In this document: piece by piece, positions 34,802 to 43,675 of the stretch
How positions within the stretch are numbered: the stretch's first letter is position 1
How the letters are laid out: each line of letters starts with the position of its first letter
From: Dethiosulfovibrio peptidovorans DSM 11002
GTDB lineage: Bacteria; Synergistota; Synergistia; Synergistales; Dethiosulfovibrionaceae
Length of the DNA stretch: 64,000 bases
NCBI RefSeq assembly: GCF_000172975.1
Contig: NZ_ABTR02000001.1
Span: forward strand, 1,030,501 to 1,094,500
Reading direction: 5' to 3'
Notes under the pieces: generated by a model
What the model was told of the DNA's origin: nothing
Database searches by the model: none
What the model saw: only the letters and a program-made list of their open reading frames with translations
Position numbers and translations under genes: made by a program

Positions 34802-35246
34802 ATGTTATTCCTTCTGAGCGGGGAGGGACCAAGCGATATGGGAAGCTGTTCCTCCGGCGAGAATTTTTGTAACCTGGAAAACGGAGATTTTAGGCCGGGG
34901 CCTATGGCTTTCTTTGTGGATAAACTGGCTGATATTATCCTGAATTACTCTCCCGTAGAGACCTATATTATGGCCTACGTCTCCGTGCTGGTTACTCTGT
35001 GCTGTCCAGGAGGGACAGCGCTATCGTGATTGTGCTAGATTTGAGGAGCTTTCGGGCAACGATTCGAGCGAGAAGGGAGCGCCTAAAAAGGTTTTGCGGG
35101 AAGCTTTAGGTGAAGAGGGCACGTCGGAACTTTTGAATGATCTGATCCGAAACGGGACGATAGACCCCATTCGAATAGACATGCCGAGTTTCAACGCCTT
35201 CAAGGAAGATCTTGAGGAAGCGATCAGGATTGCGATGAAAGAGTAA
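34802..35246 (+). pseudogene. TOPRIM/DUF4276-like partner protein, broken
   Basis: The 5' part reads MLFLLSGEGPSDMGSC and GPMAFFVDKLADIILNYSPVE, in the style of the small acidic TOPRIM-like proteins that accompany OLD-type ATPases (EGPSD resembles the Gly-Glu start of that fold). The first frame ends at about 35029. The C-terminal part continues in another frame (FEELSGNDSSEKGAPKK, then IDPIRIDMPSFNAFKEDLEE) to TAA at 35244-35246. The middle, which should hold the DxD acidic motif, is deleted. It begins 4 bases after the ATPase stop, confirming a former two-gene unit. Confidence 0.6.
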
Positions 35247-35354
35247 CTTACTATCACAACGTCTACAGTGCCGTTCCGAAATAGAAGGCAAGGGAAGTGA
35301 TCCTGATGCTCAAGGCAAAGTCTATCTTGGCACATAGTGGTTGTGAAGAAACCT

Positions 35355-35409
35355 GATAAAAAAGCGGATAAAACGAGGATCGCCTTTTTAAGGCGATCCT
35401 CGTTGTGTT
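35355..35409. terminator. Terminator, second copy of the duplicated element
   Basis: AAACGAGGATCGCC pairs with GGCGATCCTCGTT. Over about 55 bases it matches 33627-33681 with only scattered substitutions. It lies convergent to the DAACS gene and can serve both strands. Confidence 0.85.
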
Positions 35410-35432
35410 TGTGGCCGCTCTATCGAGGGAGA

Positions 35433-36647
35433 CTATGCCGAGGGAGCCAGTTTCTCGTTTTTCATCTTCTTTTTCTTTGCGTTGCCGTCGGAATCGTAAA
35501 ACAGTCCGCGTAGCATCAAAGCCAAGGCGCCGTCTCCCATGATGTTGCAGGCCGTGCCGAAGCTGTCCTGCAAGGCGAAAATCCCCAGCAACAGGCCGAC
35601 TCCGTCGGCGTCGAATCCCAGCACCGATTGGACTATGGCCAGCGACGCCATGACCGTTCCGCCCGGAACTCCGGGGGCGCCTACGGCGAAGATGCCGAAA
35701 AGCAATATAAACAGGGTCAATGTCTCGGGAGTCGGCATTGTCCCGTACAGCATCTTGGATATGGTCATGCAGAAAAAAGTCTCGGTGAGCACGGATCCGC
35801 AAAGATGGACGGTGCTTCCCAGAGGAATGGCGAAGTCCGTCACCTCCTGGGGCAGAACCTTGGATTTCCTGGCGCAGGACAAAGTCACGGGCAGGGTCGC
35901 AGCGCTGGACATGGTCCCTACGGCGGTCAGATATACCGGCCCGTAATGTTTGATGACCTCCCAGGGGTTTTTGCGAGAGACCATTCCCGACAAGGCGTAG
36001 AGAAAGAACAGCCATATGAAATGTCCGAGAAGGACTATGAGTATAACCTTGAAAAAGACGGGGAATTGCTGGGTAAGCCTTCCGGTATAGGCCATCTGGG
36101 CGAAAGTGGCGGCGACGAAAAAGGGAAGCAGCGGTATTACGATTTTCTTGACGATGGATAGAACCATCGATTGAAATTCGTAGAGAATCTTTTCGATGTT
36201 TTTAGCGTCGCCCCATATTGTAGCCACTCCGGTAAGTATGGCAAGGACAAGTGCGGTCATTACTGGCATTATGGGGGGTATGTCTATCGAGAAAATAGCC
36301 TTGGGCAGAACCTTGAGCCCCTCTATCTGGGTGGGGATGTCCAGATGGGGAATTATGGAATATCCGGCTATGGCCGCGAAAGTCGCCGCTCCCACGGCGG
36401 ATAGATACGCCATGGTCAACATGGTGCCCAACATGGCGCTGGCTTTTTCCTTAAGGGAGGTTATGGCGGGAGCTATGAATCCGAAGATGACCAGAGGGAT
36501 GGTAAAGAAGATTATCTGTGCCAACAGCCCTCTGATTGCTACCACGGTTCTCATCGTTTTTTCTCCCGCATGTAGGCCGAAAAAAGCCCCAATACCTATA
36601 GCGGCCATAAGGACCACTATGAGAGTTACACCGCCGTTTTTCTTCAC
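35433..36647 (-). CDS. Dicarboxylate/amino acid:cation symporter (DAACS)
   Basis: About 404 residues from GTG 36647, which has AAAGGAG ten bases upstream; the longer frame from 36710 has no ribosome site. The glutamate-transporter fold is clear: eight helices and two hairpins, with LPQEVTDFAIPLGSTVHLCGSV (HP1/TM7 region), GVPGGTVMASLAIVQSVLG (HP2) and DSFGTACNIMGDGALALM (TM8, Asp and Asn ligands). It imports glutamate, aspartate, serine or similar with Na+ or H+, in line with an amino-acid-fermenting lifestyle. Confidence 0.92.
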   Translation of the reverse strand: MKKNGGVTLIVVLMAAIGIGAFFGLHAGEKTMRTVVAIRGLLAQIIFFTIPLVIFGFIAPAITSLKEKASAMLGTMLTMAYLSAVGAATFAAIAGYSIIPHLDIPTQIEGLKVLPKAIFSIDIPPIMPVMTALVLAILTGVATIWGDAKNIEKILYEFQSMVLSIVKKIVIPLLPFFVAATFAQMAYTGRLTQQFPVFFKVILIVLLGHFIWLFFLYALSGMVSRKNPWEVIKHYGPVYLTAVGTMSSAATLPVTLSCARKSKVLPQEVTDFAIPLGSTVHLCGSVLTETFFCMTISKMLYGTMPTPETLTLFILLFGIFAVGAPGVPGGTVMASLAIVQSVLGFDADGVGLLLGIFALQDSFGTACNIMGDGALALMLRGLFYDSDGNAKKKKMKNEKLAPSA

Positions 36648-36775
36648 CTGTCGCACGCTCCTTTTGGAGAAATATATGTGTCGATTTTTTATAAGACACA
36701 TGGTTTGCAATCAATAATTATAATGTTTATTTTTTTATGGTCAAGGTCTGATTGCTATGGACTTGTTCCCTAATC

Positions 36776-36826
36776 GAAAAACAGGTCGTCAGAGGGCGAT
36801 CGATGTCCCCTGGCGGCCTGTTTTTA
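36776..36826. terminator. Hairpin between two minus-strand carriers
   Basis: AAAAACAGGTCG and CGGCCTGTTTTT (one G-T pair) enclose a GGGCGAT...TCCCC region. The T-run on the plus side and the A-run on the other allow it to end the NhaC transcript on the minus strand. Confidence 0.7.
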
Positions 36827-36827
36827 G

Positions 36828-38183
36828 TTAGTCGAGTCGGAATTTAGAGATTTCTCGAGAGCCTCGTTTGGCTCCGGTGGATTTTCTATTTTTTATTAAC
36901 GTCCTTCCGCCGATCAGTCCCCAAAGCGGTACCAAATACAGATAGCAGGCAGCCAGAATGCTCGTCGTCGGTGCGGATATGTACACCAGAGGCACCGCCG
37001 CCGCAGTGGTCCAGGGAATCAGAGGGGCGGTCAGGACCGCTGTGTCCTCCAGGTTCAGGGCGAATTGCTCTCGGTCGATGTTCAGGCCCCGGCATATCTG
37101 ATGTGTAAGCATTATGGTCAAGGTCTGATTGCAGGCTATGACTCCGCAGACGACCGAGCCCAGAAGCATGGCGCCGAAGGGAGATGTCCTGTCGGCCAGG
37201 TCGTTGACCTGTCTCTTCAGCGAGTTCAACAGGCCGGTTTTCTCGAAGATTCCGGCGTAGGAGGAGGAGATGGAGACTATGGCCACCACTCTGACCATCG
37301 ACAAAATCCCTCCACCGTCCATGAGAGCGGCAAGCTGAGTATCGGTCGCCCTATAGCCGTAGACCACGAGCCCGGGAAGGGATGAAAATTCCCGGGCTTG
37401 ATACATAACGTAGATCGCGGCGGCGCAGAGGACGCTGGCTCCGATGGTGTATCTGACGTTGATCCGAAAAAACGACATTATCAGTATGATTACGGCAGGA
37501 AGCAGCGGTATCCAGCCGAGTTTGAAGCTTTTCTCGAAGACGGTCTGTATGGCTTTATCCGTAACAGGCTGGTGGGGCAGGAGGAAACCTGCTACGGCAT
37601 AGATCAGACAGGTTATCAGGAAGGGAACCGCCGCCGATCTCATCATGACGCCGATGTTTCTGTACAGGTTCGTCGAGGTGATACCTGCGACGAGCAAGGC
37701 GCTCGTGGATACCGGCGAGCATCTGTCGCCGAAGTAGATTCCCGATAAAATCGCTCCTCCGGCGATCGCAGGGCTTATCCCCATGGAAAGGGCCATGGTC
37801 ATGCATATGACTCCCATGGTTGCGGCTGCTCCGAAGGCGGTTCCGGTCAGAAACGATACCAGGCAGTTGAGCAGAAAGGTCATCAGTACCATAAGAGAGG
37901 GCTTCACCAGTCTGGAGGAGTAGCTGACTATGGCCGGGATGGTGCCGGAAGCTCGCCACAGGGCCGTCAGTACCCCGATCAGGAGAAGGATCATGACGAC
38001 GTTTCTGACGGTATAGAGCCCCTCGAGGGACATCTTAAGGATAGATCTCGTCGAATAACCTCTGAGCCGTGCGTGAACGAAGAATATGCAGTATCCCGCC
38101 GAAAGAGCCAGTAGAATGGATATGTCCAGTGCGATGCAGGTCGTAAGGGCTATAATGAAGAGCAACAGGGTTATAATGTCCAT
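36828..38183 (-). CDS. NhaC-family Na+/H+ antiporter
   Basis: A 451-residue membrane protein with about twelve helices. FLTGTAFGAAATMGVICMTMA, GAILSGIYFGDRCSPVSTSALLVA and IACNQTLTIMLTHQIC are the NhaC/YqkI family segments, including the GDR-C-S-P-x-S turn. Relatives exchange Na+ for H+ or malate for lactate. It may energise the neighbouring Na+-coupled symporter. It is divergent from the fRMsr gene. ATG 38183 is the only strong candidate start. Confidence 0.88.
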   Translation of the reverse strand: MDIITLLLFIIALTTCIALDISILLALSAGYCIFFVHARLRGYSTRSILKMSLEGLYTVRNVVMILLLIGVLTALWRASGTIPAIVSYSSRLVKPSLMVLMTFLLNCLVSFLTGTAFGAAATMGVICMTMALSMGISPAIAGGAILSGIYFGDRCSPVSTSALLVAGITSTNLYRNIGVMMRSAAVPFLITCLIYAVAGFLLPHQPVTDKAIQTVFEKSFKLGWIPLLPAVIILIMSFFRINVRYTIGASVLCAAAIYVMYQAREFSSLPGLVVYGYRATDTQLAALMDGGGILSMVRVVAIVSISSSYAGIFEKTGLLNSLKRQVNDLADRTSPFGAMLLGSVVCGVIACNQTLTIMLTHQICRGLNIDREQFALNLEDTAVLTAPLIPWTTAAAVPLVYISAPTTSILAACYLYLVPLWGLIGGRTLIKNRKSTGAKRGSREISKFRLD

Positions 38184-38260
38184 GTTAAGACCGCCGATTC
38201 TGTAGGGTTTGTCCGTTGAGCTTCAGCTAGCTTAGCACAGTAAAAGAGGAGTGTTTGTCT

Positions 38261-38770
38261 ATGTCCAAGGAAATCCTGAAAATAGAGACGGAAACGTCGG
38301 AGCAGCTCTACAACTACGTAAACGCCAAACTTCTCGGCTTGATCTGCGAGGAGCCCGATCCCCTGGCAAATCTGGCCAACGCCGCGGCGTTGCTCTATCT
38401 GCTTCTGGACGATCTGAACTGGGCGGGGTTTTATCTGATGAGAGAAAAGGAAAACGCCCTGGTCCTGGGGCCATTTCAGGGCAAACCGGCCTGTACCCGC
38501 ATTCCTTTGGACAAAGGCGTCTGCGGTGCGGCAGCCCGAACCGGAGAAATTCATATCGTGCCGGACGTGGAGCTTTTTCCCGGGCATATCGCCTGCGACG
38601 GGGCATCCGCCTCGGAGATCGTCCTTCCTCTGATGAGGGAAGGCCGGGTATTGGGGGTTCTGGATTTGGACAGTCCTCTCCGGAAACGTTTTTCATCGGA
38701 GGACGGTGAAGGGCTTTTAAAATTCGTGGAGACTCTGCATAAGTACGTGGCCTGGGACGATCTTTTTTGA
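38261..38770 (+). CDS. msrC: Free methionine-(R)-sulfoxide reductase (GAF type)
   Basis: A 169-residue single GAF-domain enzyme that reduces free methionine-R-sulfoxide. NWAGFYLMREKENALVLGPFQG is the family signature, and three cysteines lie in GKPACTRIP, GVCGAAART and HIACDGASASEI, matching the three redox Cys of the YebR/fRMsr enzymes. ATG 38261 is preceded by GAGGAG; TTG 38255 is in frame but less well placed. In an anaerobe it suggests protection during oxygen exposure. Confidence 0.93.
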   Translation: MSKEILKIETETSEQLYNYVNAKLLGLICEEPDPLANLANAAALLYLLLDDLNWAGFYLMREKENALVLGPFQGKPACTRIPLDKGVCGAAARTGEIHIVPDVELFPGHIACDGASASEIVLPLMREGRVLGVLDLDSPLRKRFSSEDGEGLLKFVETLHKYVAWDDLF

Positions 38771-38815
38771 TGTGAGGGCTACCGATGTTCGTGTAAAGAG
38801 AGGAGCGGTGGATAT

Positions 38816-39301
38816 ATGGGGTTTTTGTCACTGTGGCAGTTTTGGGCCGTTCTGGCGATCGTGCTTCTCATAGGAGAGATAGCCTCTCCCGGGTTCGTGC
38901 TAGGATGCTTCGCTCTGGCCTGTCTTCCTTCTTTGGCGTTGGGGCTGATATGGCCGTCCCTAACGGGGGCGTCTCTTGACGGTCGTCTGGCGTTGGCGGT
39001 CTTTGCTCTGTCATCTTTGGCCGGACTGTGGCTGATCCGTCCGTCGGTGGTGCGCCATCTCTACGGGGTCAAGGAACGAAAGTCGGATGTGGACGGCATG
39101 GTCGGCTCTCTGGGGGTGGTAGTCAAGGCCATCCCGTCCGGAGAGACCGGCGGAGGATACGTAAAGCTCAGAGGATCCCAGTGGTGGGCCTTCCACGTGG
39201 ACGGACGTTCCGTTCCCGAGGGGACGGAGGTGGAGGTCGTCCAGGTTTCCGGGGCCAAGGTGATGGTGCGGGAGTCCGGTAGGGCTTCCGGAGGAGACTA
39301 A
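38816..39301 (+). CDS. NfeD-family membrane protein (short form)
   Basis: A 161-residue protein with three or four helices (about 8-75) and a C-terminal OB-fold domain (DGMVGSLGVVVKAIPSGETG, GSQWWAFHVDGRSVPEGTEVEVV), the short NfeD1b form lacking the serine protease domain. GAGAGGAGCGG precedes ATG 38816. It sits 17 bases before an SPFH-family gene, the standard NfeD-stomatin pairing. Confidence 0.93.
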   Translation: MGFLSLWQFWAVLAIVLLIGEIASPGFVLGCFALACLPSLALGLIWPSLTGASLDGRLALAVFALSSLAGLWLIRPSVVRHLYGVKERKSDVDGMVGSLGVVVKAIPSGETGGGYVKLRGSQWWAFHVDGRSVPEGTEVEVVQVSGAKVMVRESGRASGGD

Positions 39302-39318
39302 CGGAGGTGACCTTTGGT

Positions 39319-40278
39319 ATGCAGGAGATAATATGGATGATTCAGGATTCCATGGACTTTGCGGTTTTGGTTTTCTTCGCCTTTTTCGCGGTGGTGATCC
39401 TCCTATCGGGGATAAAGATAGTTCCTCAGGCCCACAGGGTCGTGGTGGAGCGTCTCGGTAAGTTTCATCGTGTCCTTTCGCCGGGGGTCAACTTCATCTT
39501 TCCCGTGCTGGATCGTCCCAAGGCGACGGAGTGGGTTTTCAGAAAGGGCTTACGCAAGACCTCCAGTCTGGACATGAGGGAGCAGATTCTGGACTTTCCA
39601 AAGCAGAACATAATCTCTCGGGACAACGTGGTAATGGAGATCAACGCCATGCTTTACTTTCAGATCAGCGACCCCTTCAAGGCCATCTACGAGATAGCTA
39701 ACCTGCCTATGGCCCTGGAGAAGCTTACCCAGACCTCTCTCAGAAGCGTAATGGGCGAGATGGAGCTGGACGAGATTTTCAGTAAAAGGTCCGAGATAAA
39801 CGAGAGCCTTAGGAGCACTCTTGACGAGGCCAGCGATGTCTGGGGAGTGAAGGTTACCAGGGTTGAGATCCAGGATGTAAATCCTCCCGAGTCGGTACAG
39901 ACAGCCATGCAGCGCCAGATGGAGGCGGAGAGAACCAGGCGGGCCGTGGTAACCGAGGCCAACGGACAGAGGGACGCCGAGGTGAACCGTGCTGAGGGAA
40001 AGAAACGGGCTATCGAGCTTGAGGCCGAGGGCATGGCCAACGCCAGGATAAGACTTGCCGAGGCCGAGGCCGAGGCCCTGTCCAAGATCTCCGAGGCCCT
40101 GACTGCCCATGCCAGAAGCAAGGATCCGACATCCTATCTGGTTGCTCTGAAATATCTGGAGTCCCTGAAGGAGATGTCCGCCGGAGACAAGACCAAAATG
40201 GTCTACCTGCCTTACGAGGCGTCGTCCATACTGAGCTCCGTGGGGGCTATGAAGGAGCTGTTCAAGGAGCGCCCTTAA
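39319..40278 (+). CDS. SPFH/stomatin-like membrane scaffold protein
   Basis: About 319 residues: an N-terminal hydrophobic anchor (about 12-32), the SPFH domain (IVPQAHRVVVERLGKFHRVL, GVNFIFPVLDRP, FPKQNIISRDNVVMEINAML) and a coiled-coil rich in Ala-Glu (EANGQRDAEVNRAEGKKRAI) that drives oligomerisation. It belongs to the QmcA/slipin branch. GGAGGT at 39303 points to ATG 39319; GTG 39307 overlaps that site. With NfeD it probably organises membrane microdomains. Confidence 0.92.
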   Translation: MQEIIWMIQDSMDFAVLVFFAFFAVVILLSGIKIVPQAHRVVVERLGKFHRVLSPGVNFIFPVLDRPKATEWVFRKGLRKTSSLDMREQILDFPKQNIISRDNVVMEINAMLYFQISDPFKAIYEIANLPMALEKLTQTSLRSVMGEMELDEIFSKRSEINESLRSTLDEASDVWGVKVTRVEIQDVNPPESVQTAMQRQMEAERTRRAVVTEANGQRDAEVNRAEGKKRAIELEAEGMANARIRLAEAEAEALSKISEALTAHARSKDPTSYLVALKYLESLKEMSAGDKTKMVYLPYEASSILSSVGAMKELFKERP

Positions 40279-40300
40279 TACGTCGTTCAAAAGATTCCCC

Positions 40301-40329
40301 TTGACACCCTCTCGTTCGGAGTATAAACT
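40301..40329 (+). promoter_or_regulatory. trp operon promoter
   Basis: TTGACA (40301-40306) and TAAACT (40324-40329) with a 17-base spacer; TATAAA at 40322 is the alternative -10. It lies 35 bases before the leader peptide. Confidence 0.7.
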
Positions 40330-40363
40330 ACCCAACAATCACGAATCGACTGGAGCGGTTATT

Positions 40364-40411
40364 ATGAAACGAATTCTCTCAGGACAAAACTGGTGGTGGC
40401 AGACCTACTAG
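40364..40411 (+). CDS. trpL: trp leader peptide
   Basis: A 15-codon ORF with the peptide MKRILSGQNWWWQTY, containing three consecutive Trp codons, then TAG. GGAGCGG lies about nine bases before the ATG. The Trp codons sit at the base of the first hairpin, so ribosome stalling there under Trp starvation would free the pairing partner and prevent termination. It is too short for routine gene callers. Confidence 0.92.
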   Translation: MKRILSGQNWWWQTY

Positions 40412-40556
40412 TCTGCCGCCATTGCCCATAGATAGCATCACTTTTTAACGAGAGGCATTGGAGGCGGATCCCCTAAGGGGATTCACTTTTGATGCCTCTC
40501 GCCGTCTTTTCAGCCAGAAGAAGGGGAGAGGCCCGCAGGGGACCTCTCCCCTTTTT
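40395..40556 (+). promoter_or_regulatory. trp attenuator region
   Basis: Three hairpins follow the leader codons: GGTGGCAGAC with GTCTGCCGCC (40395-40404 and 40411-40420); CGAGAGGCAT with ATGCCTCTCG (40449-40458 and 40492-40501) enclosing an ATCCCCTAAGGGGAT stem; and GGGGAGAGG with CCTCTCCCC (40523-40531 and 40543-40551) followed by five T, a Rho-independent terminator. The GAGAGGC/GCCTCTC-like repeats let segments pair alternatively, as attenuation requires. Confidence 0.85.
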
Positions 40557-40588
40557 ATGTTTTTTCATCGAAACGAAGGAGGTAGGGT

Positions 40589-42061
40589 ATGAGCGCTTTT
40601 ACGGAAGTCCCGAGTAGAGACGTCACGTCTGTCGACCTTTTCAGGTCCATGGCTAAAGAACACGACATGGTGCCGGTGATCTGGCGAGGTTCCGCCGACG
40701 GAGTCGATCCGGCCGACCTTTTTCAGGGGCTGAATCGGTCGGACCTTGGGGCTTTTCTGCTTGAGAGCGGCGGTTCCGGGCGTTACTCCTTCGTGGGGGT
40801 CGAGCCCGAGAGGGTCTTCTCCGTTGCCGACGGCGGCGAGTCCCTCCGGGCCGAGCTTGATTCCTACCTCCACGTAAGAAGGCCGAAGCTGGAGGGGCTT
40901 CCACCCTTCACCGGAGGGGTGGCGGGGTATTTCGGCTACGGCATGGCCGAGGCCTGGGAGCCCCTGTTTCACGGAACGGACCGCCGCCTGAGGAAAGAGG
41001 ACACGGCGAGGGCCGTTCTCATGGGTTTTACCTCGGTTGTGGCAGTGGACCACGAGACCGACGAACTCTTTCTGATCCGAAACGTACGCATCCCTTCCGG
41101 GGCCTCGGAAAAAGAGGTCGAAGATCTGTACCGGTCGGCGGTCGAGTTTCTGGAAGATCTTGCGAAGACGATCGATACCGTCGTTCCGGCGGAACTCCCG
41201 ACCGGTCCGGCAAAGGTGGGCCCGATAGAGGCCGAGATGGACCGTAAAAACTTTCTGGAGATGGTGGAGAAAGGCAAGGAGCACATAGTGGCCGGAGACG
41301 TCTGTCAGGTGGTGCTGTCGCAGGCCTTCTCCGCCGAGACGGACCTCTCCTCCGACGAAATATATCGGGCGCTCCGTGAGGGAAATCCGTCGCCCTATCT
41401 TTTCAGGATGGAGTTTCCCGGACTGGAGCTGATAGGTTCCTCTCCGGAGGTACACGTGAAGCTGGAGAGGGGAAGGGCCCTTATCCGACCTCTGGCCGGG
41501 ACCAGAAAGAGGGGCTCCTCGGAGGAACGGGACCTTGAGCTGGAAAAGGAACTTCGCACCGACGAGAAGGAGAGGGCCGAACACGTCATGTTGGTGGACC
41601 TTGCTAGAAACGATCTGGGGCGGACCTGCTCCTTCGACTCCGTGGAGGTTACCGAGCTTCTGGGGGTGGAGCGGTATTCCCAGGTGATGCACCTGGTATC
41701 GCAGGTGGAGGGTCGTATAAGACACGACGAGAGCGCCCTGGATCTGCTGGAGACGTCCTTTCCCGCCGGTACCGTTTCCGGCGCCCCGAAGATAAGGGCC
41801 ATGGAGATCATAGAGGATCTCGAGCCATCCCCAAGGGGGCCCTACGCCGGAGCGGTGGGATACGTCGGTTTCGACGGCGACATGGATACCTGCATAGCCA
41901 TAAGGACGATGAGCAGACGGGGCAACAGGATAACGGTCCAGGCCGGGGCGGGAATAGTCTACGACTCGGTTCCCGAGATGGAGTACATGGAGACGGAGAA
42001 CAAGGCCAGGGCCCTGTTCAAGGCGCTGGAGAGAGCGGCGGAAAAGAGGTCGAAGAGATGA
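40589..42061 (+). CDS. trpE: Anthranilate synthase component I
   Basis: A 490-residue enzyme that turns chorismate into anthranilate with TrpG. FLLESGGSGRYSFVG contains the LLES element involved in tryptophan feedback binding. The catalytic half has SPEVHVKLERG, RPLAGTRKRGSS, DEKERAEHVMLVDLARNDLGR and FPAGTVSGAPKIRAMEII, the standard chorismate-binding signature. AAGGAGGTAGGG precedes ATG 40589. It overlaps trpG by 4 bases. Expression is set by the attenuator upstream, activity by Trp inhibition. Confidence 0.97.
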   Translation: MSAFTEVPSRDVTSVDLFRSMAKEHDMVPVIWRGSADGVDPADLFQGLNRSDLGAFLLESGGSGRYSFVGVEPERVFSVADGGESLRAELDSYLHVRRPKLEGLPPFTGGVAGYFGYGMAEAWEPLFHGTDRRLRKEDTARAVLMGFTSVVAVDHETDELFLIRNVRIPSGASEKEVEDLYRSAVEFLEDLAKTIDTVVPAELPTGPAKVGPIEAEMDRKNFLEMVEKGKEHIVAGDVCQVVLSQAFSAETDLSSDEIYRALREGNPSPYLFRMEFPGLELIGSSPEVHVKLERGRALIRPLAGTRKRGSSEERDLELEKELRTDEKERAEHVMLVDLARNDLGRTCSFDSVEVTELLGVERYSQVMHLVSQVEGRIRHDESALDLLETSFPAGTVSGAPKIRAMEIIEDLEPSPRGPYAGAVGYVGFDGDMDTCIAIRTMSRRGNRITVQAGAGIVYDSVPEMEYMETENKARALFKALERAAEKRSKR

Positions 42062-42669
42062 TCTTGATGATAGACAACTACGATTCCTTTACCTGGAACC
42101 TGGTCCAGATGCTTTCGTCCTTCGACCGGGTGGAGGTGGTCCGAAACTACGGGCCAACCGTGAATGACCTGAAGGCCATGGCGCCGGACCGGCTAGTGAT
42201 CTCTCCCGGTCCCGGAACGCCTTCGGAGGCGGGGATATCCAAGGACGCCATAGCGGCCTTTGCCGGAAAGATCCCGGTTCTGGGCGTATGTCTGGGCCAT
42301 CAGGCCATGGCCGAGGTATTCGGAGGATCGGTGGTCCGGGCGGACGTTCCCTGTCACGGAAAGGTGTCGCCGGTGTTTCACCGGGGGGAGGGGATCTTCG
42401 AGCAGCTTCCGTCGCCCTTCGGCGCCACCAGATACCACTCTCTGGTCGTCGAGGAGATTTCTCTTCCGCCGGAGATGCGGGTAACCGCCAGGACCGCGGA
42501 CGGCATGATCATGGCGATGGAACACGAGAGGCACTTGCTTTACGGAGTCCAGTTCCATCCCGAGGCGGTGCTTACCGAGGCGGGAAGGCTGTTGTTGAAG
42601 AATTTCTGCGGACTGACGTCCGGCAAAAACGAGAGGAGATGCGACCGCTATGTTGAGAACTGCGCTTGA
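42058..42669 (+). CDS. trpG: Anthranilate synthase glutamine amidotransferase
   Basis: A 203-residue class-I glutamine amidotransferase that supplies ammonia to TrpE. MIDNYDSFTWNLVQ, SPGPGTPSEAG, the nucleophile segment GVCLGHQAM and VQFHPEAVLTEAG (His-Glu of the triad) are present. In other bacteria the same subunit can also serve PabB. The ATG overlaps the trpE stop (ATGA), and the 3' end runs 20 bases into trpD, a longer overlap than elsewhere in the operon. Confidence 0.96.
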   Translation: MILMIDNYDSFTWNLVQMLSSFDRVEVVRNYGPTVNDLKAMAPDRLVISPGPGTPSEAGISKDAIAAFAGKIPVLGVCLGHQAMAEVFGGSVVRADVPCHGKVSPVFHRGEGIFEQLPSPFGATRYHSLVVEEISLPPEMRVTARTADGMIMAMEHERHLLYGVQFHPEAVLTEAGRLLLKNFCGLTSGKNERRCDRYVENCA

Positions 42670-43675
42670 GACCTTGCTTCGCAGGGAGAACCTGACGAAA
42701 GAGGCTATGGAAGAAGCCATGGACGGCATCATGGACGGCAGGGCGCCGGAGGCTCAGGTCGCCGCCTTTCTCACCGGGCTGAGGGCCAAGGGCGAGACGG
42801 TGGAGGAGATCTCCGCCGCCGCCAAGGTCATGAGGGGCAAGGCCAGGGCGGTTTCCGTTTCGAGGGCGCCACTTCTGGACATAGTGGGAACCGGTGGGGA
42901 CTGCACCGGAACCTTCAACATATCCACAGCCGCCGCCATAGTGGCCGCCTCCGCCGGTGTGGCCGTGGCAAAACACGGCAACAGGTCCGTGTCCAGCAGA
43001 TGCGGCAGCGCCGACGTCCTGGAGGCCTTGGGAGTTCCCTTTTTATCCTCTCCCGGCTCGGTGGCGGACTGCATCGACAGGACCGGTTTCGGCTTTTTAT
43101 TCGCTCCGAACTTCCACAGCGCCATGAAAAACGTGGCCCCTATCAGAAAGGCCATGGGGGTGAGGACCATATTCAACGTCCTCGGTCCCCTCACCAATCC
43201 GGCCATGCCAGACCGGGAGGTCATGGGGGTCTTCTCGCCGGAGCTGGTGACTCCCATGGCGGAGGTCCTGGGCTCCTTGGGGATGAAGAGGGCCATGGTG
43301 GTCCACGGCCACGGCGGAATGGACGAGCTGTCCCTCTCCGGATCAAACAGGGCCTGTCTTTTCGACGACGGCGAGCTTATCGAGATGGAGATAACCCCCG
43401 AGTCGGTGGGGCTCTCCTCCGCCCCGATCGGTTTCGCCGTCGGAGGAGACGCCCAGGTCAACCGGGAAATAGTCCTCTCGATACTGAAGGGAAAGGAGGG
43501 GCCGAAAAAAGACGTCGTCCTCCTGAACTCCGGAGCGGCCCTTTTCGTGGCAGGTCGGGTGGAGTCGATCGCCGCGGGGGTCTCCATGGCGAAAGAGGTG
43601 ATCGACTCGGGCCTGGCGGGGAAAAAGCTCGAGGAGATCGCCGAGACCGCCCGCTCTCTGGAGGGAGCGGCGTGA
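42650..43675 (+). CDS. trpD: Anthranilate phosphoribosyltransferase
   Basis: A 341-residue enzyme adding phosphoribose from PRPP to anthranilate. VGTGGDCTGTFNIST is the PRPP-binding glycine loop; KHGNRSVSSRCGSADVLEALG and NVLGPLTNPA are family signatures, and GHGGMDELSLSG completes the active site. It overlaps trpG by 20 bases, and its TGA overlaps the trpC GTG. Confidence 0.96.
   Translation: MLRTALETLLRRENLTKEAMEEAMDGIMDGRAPEAQVAAFLTGLRAKGETVEEISAAAKVMRGKARAVSVSRAPLLDIVGTGGDCTGTFNISTAAAIVAASAGVAVAKHGNRSVSSRCGSADVLEALGVPFLSSPGSVADCIDRTGFGFLFAPNFHSAMKNVAPIRKAMGVRTIFNVLGPLTNPAMPDREVMGVFSPELVTPMAEVLGSLGMKRAMVVHGHGGMDELSLSGSNRACLFDDGELIEMEITPESVGLSSAPIGFAVGGDAQVNREIVLSILKGKEGPKKDVVLLNSGAALFVAGRVESIAAGVSMAKEVIDSGLAGKKLEEIAETARSLEGAA

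Noticed and set aside
40279-40588. T-box or TRAP-controlled trp leader
   Set aside because: No T-box sequence or NAG-repeat array is visible, whereas a leader peptide with three Trp codons and a terminator are.
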